Part shown: positions 1 through 6,061 of the stretch, piece by piece
Layout: every line of letters begins with the position of its first letter
Numbering within the stretch: the stretch's first letter is position 1
Translations under genes and position numbers: made by a program
The notes under the pieces: model-generated
What the model was told of the DNA's origin: nothing
The model's database searches: none
Seen by the model: the letters and a program-made list of their open reading frames with translations, nothing else
Source: CAZNXJ01 sp964577115
Lineage (GTDB): Bacteria > Planctomycetota > Planctomycetia > Pirellulales > Pirellulaceae
Length of the DNA stretch: 8,982 bases
Reading direction: 5' to 3'
Assembly (NCBI GenBank): GCA_964577115.1
Contig: CAZNXJ010000066.1
Location: 1 to 8,982, forward strand

Positions 1-120
1 CGCGGGTTCTTCCGTCGCGGGTTCTTGCGCCGCGGGTTCTTCCGTCGCGGGCTCTTCCGCCGCGAGTTCTTCCGCCGCGGGTTCTTCCGTCACAGATTCT
101 TCCGTCGCAGGTTCGTCTGC
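1..120 (-). repeat. 15-bp in-frame tandem repeat encoding (A/T)EEPA pentapeptides
   Basis: Eight consecutive 15-bp units fill positions 1-120, with plus-strand consensus CGCGGGTTCTTCCGT. The units nearest the left edge are best conserved; those at 91-120 are diverged (TEESV, ADEPA). Because the unit is a multiple of three, the array stays in frame and writes a Glu/Pro/Ala tail on the cytochrome b-c fusion protein. The array continues past the left edge, so its copy number is unknown. Divergence increasing inward suggests recent expansion towards the 3' end of the gene, by inference. Confidence 0.92.
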
Positions 121-2199
121 GGCCGGTTGGTCCTCGGCCGTCTCTTCTTCCGCAGGCATGTCGTCCACGACTTCGTCAGCGTCGTCGCTGGCAGTTTCTT
201 TGGCCGTGGTGGTCGCAACGGGGTTGGCCGAGATGACCGGTTGGGGTGGCGTTAGATGCCGCTTGTCCCCGCGAATCCACTCGGCGATCAGCGTGATCTG
301 TTCGTCGGTGAGCAGATTCGTTTCGGGCGCATCCTCGCTGGCCGCAAAGGCCGGCATGCGGTCGTTACCCACCTCGTACATCCGCTCGTGCTCGGGATTG
401 GCGATCATCTGCTTGAGCCATTCCAGCGACCCGTATCCGGTCAGATCGGGAGCTGTTCCGAGATCACCATCGTCATGGAATTTATGGCAATCGGTGCACG
501 CGAACCGGTTCACCAGAGCATCTCGCCCGCGTTCGATCACGCCTTCCTGTTCGGCCTGCTCATCCTCCTCGCGCTGATACGTTAGCTGCGCTTCGGCCGA
601 CAGTGCCACGACGAGGGCGTTCAGAGCCTCGGTGCCTTCCTCGTCGAGGTCCTCGAACGTCATCTTCACGAACTCGACCATCCCGCCGCTCGGATAACTG
701 TCATCTTCCATCGCGCCGTGAACGGTATGTCCGAAGTAATCGGGCGACGTGATGCGGTCGGGGTTGAGCAGCCCGTGGAGCCAGTCGCGCGAGGCGAACT
801 GGTAGAGGTTCGGGGCGCCGTTCGGCGTCCCGTCTTCGCTCGGCTCCGGTCCCGCGATGCCGTTTCCGTCGGGATCGAGATAGCTATGGCAGCTTGCGCA
901 CTTTTGCGCGAACAGGCGCGGACCCTGCATTTCCGGATCGCGCTCGACGAGCGACATGATGCCTTCGCGCGGGATGCCGTGATAGGCCACCAGTTCGCGC
1001 ACGCGTTCGTAGTCGCGTTCGGCCTGTCGTTTGGCTTCGAGGAAATCCTTCGACGCCTGGTAGCGGTCGCGATATTTCGCCAGCGCTTCTTCGTCGCCCT
1101 TGAAGCGATCCTCGTTGATGCCCAGTAGGGCGTAGTTGTCTTCGTAGAGCGCCTCGCCAGTCAGGTAAACCGAACCGCCGATGAGGATGGCGAGCAGACC
1201 GACGTTGACGCTGTGCCCGAAACGCGTGCGACCGATGAAGGGCATGAGCACCATGAAGCCGAGCACGATGGCGGGCAGGACGATGGCGCCAAAGAATTCC
1301 GATTCGAACTTTTTCAGCAACTGGAAGAGGAACAGGAAGTACCACTCGGGCCGAGCAGCCTTGTAGTCTTCCACGGGATCGGCGGGCGGGCCAAGTTCGG
1401 CGCCCAGCTTTGCGGGGTCGAATCTACCGGCGAGGACGTTGGGCAGATCTTCCCACACAACGAAGAAGATCACGACCAGCAGCAGGACGAGGCACGCCAT
1501 ACCGTCCTTGAAAACCTGATACGGCCAGAAATATTCATCCGGCCGGTCGGGCCGGCTCTCGGCCGTGATCCCGTGCCGGCGAAACAGCGAGAGGTGGATG
1601 CCGATGAAGAACACCATCAGCGCCGGCAAGACGCCGGCGTGCAGAGCGAAGAAACGGGTCAGCGTGTAGTGGCCGTAGTCCGAACCGCCAACGACGAGCT
1701 TTTGCAGTTCACTGCCGCCCGGGGCGAGCGTCATAAGGTTCGTCGCCACTTTCGTGGCCCAGTACCCCTTTTGATCCCACGGCAGCAGATAGCCGGTCAG
1801 GGACAGGGCGAGCGTGATCAGCATCAGGATCAGGCCCGTCCAGAAATTGAACTCGCGCGGCGCGCGATAAGCCTTGTCGAGCACGACCTGGAGGAAGTGC
1901 AGGGGTAGCAGCATCACCATGGCCTGTGCCATGTAGTGGTGAATGCCGCGCAGCAGCCAACCTCCCTGCAGTTCGTTCTGGATCCAGTAAACGCTCTCGT
2001 ACGCGTTCTGGCTGCCGGCGCTGTAGTGCATCCACAAAAATACGCCGGTAATCGCCTGCGTCGTGAACGCAAAGACGAGCATGCTGCCGGTGACGTAGCG
2101 CCACCGCGAGCCGCCGGGAATGTTTTCATAGAGCGCTTCATGCCGCGCGGCACGATAGCCCGTGCGGTGATCGATCCAGTCGACAATGGCGTGAATCAT
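1..2199 (-). CDS. Cytochrome b fused to a di-haem cytochrome c, with acidic repeat tail (3' end outside window)
   Basis: Quinol-oxidising, membrane-embedded subunit of a Rieske/cytochrome b complex, with its cytochrome c electron acceptor on the same chain. One uninterrupted frame gives 733 residues in the window. Seven membrane helices are visible (about 36-58, 81-108, 118-142, 183-206, 234-250, 303-322, 332-348), as in b6 plus subunit IV. Haem-b ligands are H87/H101 and H187/H202; the 15-residue second spacing and PWDQ (140-143) are b6-like. The Qo motif PEWY is at 284-287. A charged, probably helical linker spans about 360-408. Two c-haem sites follow: CASCH 434-438 and CTDCH 568-572, with NDRMPAF (M615) a likely axial Met for the second. 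From about 660 the chain becomes an acidic Pro/Ala/Glu tail. The topology puts the c domains on the periplasmic side. The start ATG overlaps the Rieske stop (ATGA), implying translational coupling. No stop codon is reached, so the true length is unknown. Confidence 0.93.
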   Translation of the reverse strand, partial: MIHAIVDWIDHRTGYRAARHEALYENIPGGSRWRYVTGSMLVFAFTTQAITGVFLWMHYSAGSQNAYESVYWIQNELQGGWLLRGIHHYMAQAMVMLLPLHFLQVVLDKAYRAPREFNFWTGLILMLITLALSLTGYLLPWDQKGYWATKVATNLMTLAPGGSELQKLVVGGSDYGHYTLTRFFALHAGVLPALMVFFIGIHLSLFRRHGITAESRPDRPDEYFWPYQVFKDGMACLVLLLVVIFFVVWEDLPNVLAGRFDPAKLGAELGPPADPVEDYKAARPEWYFLFLFQLLKKFESEFFGAIVLPAIVLGFMVLMPFIGRTRFGHSVNVGLLAILIGGSVYLTGEALYEDNYALLGINEDRFKGDEEALAKYRDRYQASKDFLEAKRQAERDYERVRELVAYHGIPREGIMSLVERDPEMQGPRLFAQKCASCHSYLDPDGNGIAGPEPSEDGTPNGAPNLYQFASRDWLHGLLNPDRITSPDYFGHTVHGAMEDDSYPSGGMVEFVKMTFEDLDEEGTEALNALVVALSAEAQLTYQREEDEQAEQEGVIERGRDALVNRFACTDCHKFHDDGDLGTAPDLTGYGSLEWLKQMIANPEHERMYEVGNDRMPAFAASEDAPETNLLTDEQITLIAEWIRGDKRHLTPPQPVISANPVATTTAKETASDDADEVVDDMPAEEETAEDQPAADEPATEESVTEEPAAEELAAEEPATEEPAAQEPATEEPA

Positions 2200-2786
2200 A
2201 TTTTTGGCGTCTGTTCGGCGCGGCCGGTGTAAAAGTCCTTGAATTCGACCCACACATCCCCATCGACGATCTTGTAGGCGAGCTGATCAAGATCGCGCGG
2301 CGAAGGATTCTTCTTGCCGGGGCGCGCTTCACGCTTGCCGTTCAGATCGAACGAGCTGTTATGACAGGGGCAGTGGAAAGCGGATCCGACGGCGGACACC
2401 GAACAGCCCGCGTGCGGACACGTGCTATGAAATACCTGTAGATCCCGTCCCGGCTCGCGGCGCAGATAGACCGCGCCGATCGGCTGGTTCGGCGTATAGT
2501 TCCAGGCGTCGAGCCGGTTGGCGAGAACCGGAAAGCGACGCGGCAGACCGTCTTCGGGGACGGCGTCGAGCGGCGCGACGCGGTAATAGCCGTCGCCGGC
2601 TCCGCCGCCGCTACCCGACACGAGCGGCTGGCGGCCCTTGCGTGCGAGCGGATCCAAGAACGTCCACAGGCCGCTCAGGACACCGCCCAGCGAGGCGACG
2701 CCACCCACGACCACCGCGCCGAGCGACCAGAGGAAGCCGCGACGCTCGCCGCGGGTCGGCGGGCGAATTGTTCCATCTCGATGCAT
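2196..2786 (-). CDS. Rieske 2Fe-2S protein of a cytochrome bc-type complex
   Basis: High-potential electron carrier that takes one electron from quinol at the Qo site of cytochrome b and passes it to the c-type haems. The product has 196 residues, usual for the family. The N-terminus has a twin-arginine-like ERRGF (14-18) followed by one membrane anchor (about 19-43), then a Gly-rich flexible hinge (57-66). The cluster motifs are intact: CPHAGC 123-128 (C123, H125 ligands; C128 disulfide) and CPCH 139-142 (C139, H142 ligands; C141 disulfide). The next residues are N-S-S-F: Ser144 keeps the bc1 serine, but the tyrosine two residues further on is Phe146. The start has AGGA nine bases upstream (2796-2799), and an in-frame stop lies just before it. 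The gene leads a two-gene unit with the b-c fusion, overlapping by 4 bp. The order Rieske-b-c resembles classical bc1 operons. Confidence 0.95.
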   Translation of the reverse strand: MHRDGTIRPPTRGERRGFLWSLGAVVVGGVASLGGVLSGLWTFLDPLARKGRQPLVSGSGGGAGDGYYRVAPLDAVPEDGLPRRFPVLANRLDAWNYTPNQPIGAVYLRREPGRDLQVFHSTCPHAGCSVSAVGSAFHCPCHNSSFDLNGKREARPGKKNPSPRDLDQLAYKIVDGDVWVEFKDFYTGRAEQTPKI

Positions 2787-3133
2787 CGATCACAATCCTG
2801 CATTATCGAAGGTAGAAGGCGGCCGGGACGAGCCGCCGTGTGCAACACACGCCGGACGGCGGCCACTCTTCAGGTTCCGGATCTGTACTGATGGTTGACC
2901 GTGCCGAAATTACCGCTCGCGCCGCACCCGGGACCGAAGCAACCTCCGCTGACTCGAGAACGCCGACTGGCGAAGCGTTACGGTATGATGGTCCTCCGAG
3001 AAAATCGGCGATACGCGAGGCTGGGCGCGGGAAGCAAACCAGCGTGAGCCAAACCAGGCGGGAAATCGGTAGGCGGGCCAAGCAAGGCGGGGGCCGCAGT
3101 CGCGGTCGTCACGAGTGCGACAGGTACGGATTA
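2787..3133. other. Non-coding leader between the nrnA-like gene and the Rieske operon
   Basis: About 350 bp without a credible gene on either strand. It should contain the promoter of the Rieske/cytochrome b operon. A GATAAT hexamer on the minus strand (2802-2807, one mismatch to TATAAT) sits 15 bases upstream of the Rieske ATG, but I see no matching -35 box at the expected place and it is too close to the start to be convincing. A bulged hairpin lies at 2832-2863. I found no hairpin plus T-run that would end transcription from the upstream gene. Confidence 0.6.
2832..2863 (-). other. Bulged hairpin in the Rieske 5' leader
   Basis: Read on the minus strand, GCCGCC and GTGTG pair with CACAC and GGCGGC across a TTG loop, giving 11 base pairs interrupted by a 7-base bulge on one side. 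It lies 46-77 bases upstream of the Rieske start. No T-run follows, so it is not an ordinary intrinsic terminator. It could be a leader structure or a chance product of GC-rich sequence. Confidence 0.35.
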
Positions 3134-4114
3134 TCACATGGCAGCGCGTACAGCGTCAAGAACTTGCTGCTGAGCGGACTCGAGCGGACCGGGGACCGTC
3201 GCACCGGCCGCCGCCTTATGGCCTCCACCGCCAAAACGCCGAGCGATCTCGCTGCAGTCGAGGGCCGAGCGGCTGCGGAAGCTGATCTTGAACTGGTTCT
3301 CCGGCTGCTCGACAAAAATCACCGCGACCTCCGTCCCCACAATGGCCAGCGCCATGTTGATCAGGTCCTCCGTATCGGTCGGGACCGCGCCGGTTGTCGT
3401 GAAATCGTCCAGGGTCACGTACGTATGGGCCAGCCGTCCATCCAGCTCGGTGTTGATCCGCGCGAGCACGACGCCTCGGAGCCGCATGCGGCCGAGCGTA
3501 TCCTGCTCGTACAGCTGTCCATATAACTCGCTCGGGTTCGCCCCGGCACGTACTAGTCGAGCGGCACACAGGTAGGTGGACTCGCGCGCCGAACTAAAAC
3601 GGAACCACCCGGTGTCCGTCGCCACTGCGGCGAACAGCGGCCGAGCGGCCCGAGCGTCCAGCGGCACGTTCAGCGCTTCGGCGCAGTCGACAACTAACCG
3701 GCCCGTGGCTTCGGCCGTGACGTCCTTAAAGAGCTCTGCCCCCAGATCATCCTCGCCAACGTGGTGGTCGATGACGAGCTTTCTCGCCTTCAGGCGGCGC
3801 ACCACATCACCCATCGACGCGAGCTGTGCCCAGGCGCTCGTGTCCAGGATGATGAGCACCTCGCGGTCGGCCAGGTCTTCGAACGTCACGCCTTCGCCAA
3901 TCGCCTCGATGCGCCGGTCGGGATCGATAAACGCCAGATTCGGCGGAGTGGCCTGGGGGTTGACGATGCGCACGTCCTTGCCCAGCACTTCCAGCACGGA
4001 GGCCATCCCGAGTTCGCTGCCTAGCGCATCGCAGTCGGGCCGCACGTGGCTTGTCAGGAGGAAGCGTTTATAAGGAGCGATTAAGTCGCCAAAGGCGGTC
4101 CAGTTAATTGCCAT
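3134..4114 (-). CDS. nrnA: DHH-DHHA1 phosphoesterase, oligoribonuclease/pAp-phosphatase (NrnA) type
   Basis: Cytoplasmic Mn-dependent phosphoesterase. Known members hydrolyse 2-5 nt RNAs from the 5' or 3' end and dephosphorylate 3'-phosphoadenosine 5'-phosphate; some also cleave linear dinucleotides from cyclic-dinucleotide breakdown. The 326 residues match the family length. Catalytic DHH motifs appear in order: SHVRPDCDALGS (22-33; H23, D27, D29), the D91 of ILDTS, the signature DHH at 116-118 and the D167 of ATDTG. The C-terminal DHHA1 substrate-binding motif GGGGHKAAAG is at 295-304. Cys28 sits between the two metal aspartates where many relatives have Gly. I chose the ATG at 4114 because the family starts here; the frame is open 23 codons further, into ribF. 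The start overlaps the ribF stop by 11 bp, which suggests coupled translation; only a weak GGA stands upstream. The substrate cannot be fixed from sequence. Confidence 0.92.
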   Translation of the reverse strand: MAINWTAFGDLIAPYKRFLLTSHVRPDCDALGSELGMASVLEVLGKDVRIVNPQATPPNLAFIDPDRRIEAIGEGVTFEDLADREVLIILDTSAWAQLASMGDVVRRLKARKLVIDHHVGEDDLGAELFKDVTAEATGRLVVDCAEALNVPLDARAARPLFAAVATDTGWFRFSSARESTYLCAARLVRAGANPSELYGQLYEQDTLGRMRLRGVVLARINTELDGRLAHTYVTLDDFTTTGAVPTDTEDLINMALAIVGTEVAVIFVEQPENQFKISFRSRSALDCSEIARRFGGGGHKAAAGATVPGPLESAQQQVLDAVRAAM

Positions 4115-5069
4115 TACGTCGTCCGATAGAGTCTGATTCCCGGATGAATTGGTCGACGACCTGCCGCGTTTGCTGTAGGTCAAGAGCGAGCTGCTCGGTG
4201 AGTTGTTGGACCGCCGGGAAGGTACGAATGTCGCGAAGCCGCTCTATAAAGTCAACCTCCAGCGGCTCACCATACAACGTGCCATGATAATCCAATAAGT
4301 GCGTTTCGACTTTAGGGAGCGTCTCACGAAAAGTCGGGTTGGGTCCGATATTCGTCGCTGCCGAATACACCTTCCCACCCACAAAGGCTCGGCCCGCGTA
4401 CACCCCCGCGGCCGGCAGTAACGTATCAATGGCTTCGAGGTTGGCGGTCGGAAAACCGAGCGTCCGCCCGCGACGCGCGCCATGGGTCACCATGCCACGG
4501 ATACGATACGGCTCGGTCAGGAATTTTCGAGCTTCCGCCACCGCGCCCCGCGCGATGCACTCCCGAATCCGGCTGCTCGAGATGTACTCGCCGTCCACCG
4601 TCAGAGGAGGGACTACGTCGAAGCCGATTTCCCACTTGCTGCAAAGCTCTTCGAGCAGCCGCACGTCACCATGGCGCCCTTTTCCGAAGTGGAAATTGGG
4701 GCCTTCGACCAGCGCCCGCGCATCCAGCGTGCGGAGGATGATCTCTTCAAAAAACTGCTCAGGCGTCATGGCCAGCAGCGCGTGGTCGGTGGGATACGCG
4801 ATGACCACGTCCACGCCCAGCGCGTGCAGCAGGTCGGCTTTCCGTTCCGTCCATGTCAGCGGCGGCGGTGTCTGTTCGGGACGCAGGATACGGACCGGAT
4901 GCGGGTCGAACGTAAACACGACGGCAGGGCGTCCGAGCTCCCGGGCCCGCTCGATCAGCCGCTCGATCAGAATCGCGTGGCCCCGGTGGACGCCGTCGAA
5001 ATTGCCGATCGTTACCGCGCCGCCACGTTCGGTTTCGCTCAGGTCGGCCAGTTCACGAATCAGCTTCAT
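4104..5069 (-). CDS. ribF: Bifunctional riboflavin kinase/FAD synthetase
   Basis: Cytoplasmic enzyme that phosphorylates riboflavin to FMN and adenylylates FMN to FAD. The 321 residues are close to E. coli RibF (313). The N-terminal FAD-synthetase domain (about 1-180) has the nucleotidyltransferase motif GNFDGVHRGH (22-31), FHFGKGRHGD (126-135) and ISSSRIR (163-169). The C-terminal riboflavin kinase domain (about 184-305) has the motif from RG at 191 to GFPTAN at 205-210, GVYAG 222-226, NIGPNPTF 240-247 and VETHLLDY 254-261. The start at 5069 is preferred because the protein then begins MKLIREL, matching the usual RibF beginning; an in-frame TTG at 5105 would add 12 residues without family support. 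No clear Shine-Dalgarno precedes it. It leads a two-gene unit with the nrnA-like gene. All key motifs look intact. Confidence 0.97.
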   Translation of the reverse strand: MKLIRELADLSETERGGAVTIGNFDGVHRGHAILIERLIERARELGRPAVVFTFDPHPVRILRPEQTPPPLTWTERKADLLHALGVDVVIAYPTDHALLAMTPEQFFEEIILRTLDARALVEGPNFHFGKGRHGDVRLLEELCSKWEIGFDVVPPLTVDGEYISSSRIRECIARGAVAEARKFLTEPYRIRGMVTHGARRGRTLGFPTANLEAIDTLLPAAGVYAGRAFVGGKVYSAATNIGPNPTFRETLPKVETHLLDYHGTLYGEPLEVDFIERLRDIRTFPAVQQLTEQLALDLQQTRQVVDQFIRESDSIGRRNGN

Positions 5070-5117
5070 GGGATCGCAGCCCGAATGGGATTTAGGGGCC
5101 GCCAAATTTCAACGGCA

Positions 5118-5128
5118 ATTGTATTGTA
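5118..5128 (-). promoter_or_regulatory. Candidate -10 region upstream of ribF
   Basis: The minus strand carries two overlapping TACAAT hexamers (5123-5128 and 5118-5123), each one mismatch from TATAAT, about 50-60 bases upstream of the ribF ATG in an otherwise GC-rich region. No good -35 box lies 17 bases away, so the assignment is weak. The rest of the 142-bp gap (5070-5211) holds a 9-bp direct repeat TAAGGCAAA (5182-5190 and 5194-5202) of unknown meaning and no clear terminator. Confidence 0.25.
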
Positions 5129-5211
5129 CGAAGGCGACGGTTAGCGCAGCCTCCTCGCTGGTGCCGGTCGCCTCGCGTTCCTAAGGCAAATCTTAAGGCA
5201 AACAAATAAGA

Positions 5212-6060
5212 CTAATGCGATCGCCAGGCGGCCGAAAGGTAACGCACCAGATCGCTCGCGATCAGCCCCGCTTCCCCGACTTCGGCGGCCGCCAGATCGC
5301 CAGCCAGACCGTGCAGGTGAACGCCCAGATGCGCTGCATCGAACGGCGCGAGCCCTTGTCCGACCAAGGCGCCAATGATGCCGGTCAGCACATCGCCCGT
5401 TCCGCCGGTCGCCATGCCTGGATTGCCCGTCGCATTATGCGCATACGTCGAGCCATCGGTAATGAGGGTGCCGTGTCCTTTCAGGACGAGCGTCACCTGC
5501 CACTCGGCCGCGCGCTCGATCGCGAGCTGCTCGAGCGCCTCGCGCTCGCGCGGAGCGTCCGGGCACAGGCGGCGAAATTCGCCGGGGTGCGGTGTGAGGA
5601 TCCGCGGTCCGGCCGGGGAGGGCAGGGGGCGGCCAGCCAGCGCATTCAGCCCATCTGCATCCACGACCAGCGGCTTGGGCAGCTCGGCGTAAAGCCGCGC
5701 GACGAGCGTGTCGAGTGTCGGGCTGCGGCCGAGCCCCGGGCCGATTGCAACACAGCTCGCCCGTTCCGCGGCGACGGCAATCGCGTCATACGCGTCACCG
5801 ATCCGTCCCGCCTCGTCGGCCGGCAGTGGAATCGTCATGTAGCAGGGATCGAGGGCCGCGATGACGCTCCAGCAGGTTTCCGGGATGAGCAGCGTGACGA
5901 GTCCCGCTCCGCTGCGCAATCCGCTTTGGCCCGCTAGCGCGACCGCTCCGGTCATGCCGCGCGAGCCGCCGACGATCATGAGATGGCCGTACGTTCCCTT
6001 ATGGGAATCGGCTTCCCGCGGCGGAATCCGCGGCAAATTGCCTGTCCGATCGGTGGCCAT
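5212..6060 (-). CDS. nnrD: ADP/ATP-dependent NAD(P)H-hydrate dehydratase
   Basis: Metabolite-repair enzyme of the ribokinase-like fold that dehydrates S-NAD(P)HX, the damaged hydrated form of NAD(P)H, using a nucleoside phosphate. The 282 residues cover only the dehydratase (YjeF C-terminal) domain. Visible motifs: KGTYGHLMIVGGS (21-33), AIGPGLGRS (105-113), VVDADGLNAL (132-141), LTPHPGEF (155-162), LKGHGT (193-198), and the nucleotide/catalytic stretch from GNPGMATGG (212-220) through TGDVLTG (221-227), with D223 the expected catalytic base. The partner epimerase domain (YjeF N-terminal) is absent, so the epimerase must be encoded elsewhere or not needed. The ATG at 6060 lies one base after the larB stop, with GGGAGG at a five-base spacing, so it is almost certainly co-transcribed with larB. 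The gene ends 142 bp before ribF. Confidence 0.96.
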   Translation of the reverse strand: MATDRTGNLPRIPPREADSHKGTYGHLMIVGGSRGMTGAVALAGQSGLRSGAGLVTLLIPETCWSVIAALDPCYMTIPLPADEAGRIGDAYDAIAVAAERASCVAIGPGLGRSPTLDTLVARLYAELPKPLVVDADGLNALAGRPLPSPAGPRILTPHPGEFRRLCPDAPREREALEQLAIERAAEWQVTLVLKGHGTLITDGSTYAHNATGNPGMATGGTGDVLTGIIGALVGQGLAPFDAAHLGVHLHGLAGDLAAAEVGEAGLIASDLVRYLSAAWRSH

Positions 6061-6061
6061 G

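Noticed and set aside
1..120. Short regular repeats that might suggest a CRISPR array
   Set aside because: Units are contiguous, with no spacers, and translate in frame as part of a protein.
25..255. Plus-strand open frame rich in Arg and Phe
   Set aside because: It is the antisense reading of the EEPA-coding repeat; the opposite strand continues an evident cytochrome protein.
1213..1908. 231-codon plus-strand frame
   Set aside because: Lies entirely antisense to the cytochrome b part; no recognisable motif, typical of open antisense frames in GC-rich DNA.
884..2186. Several shorter minus-strand frames inside the cytochrome region
   Set aside because: They are out of frame with the 733-residue reading that holds all helices, haem ligands and CxxCH motifs.
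2840..3526. 228-codon plus-strand frame covering the Rieske leader and the 3' end of the nrnA-like gene
   Set aside because: Low-complexity Arg/Gly/Glu composition, antisense to the DHHA1 motif region and with no family resemblance.
4339..5184. 281-codon plus-strand frame
   Set aside because: Ser/Arg-rich antisense of ribF, which has all its motifs.
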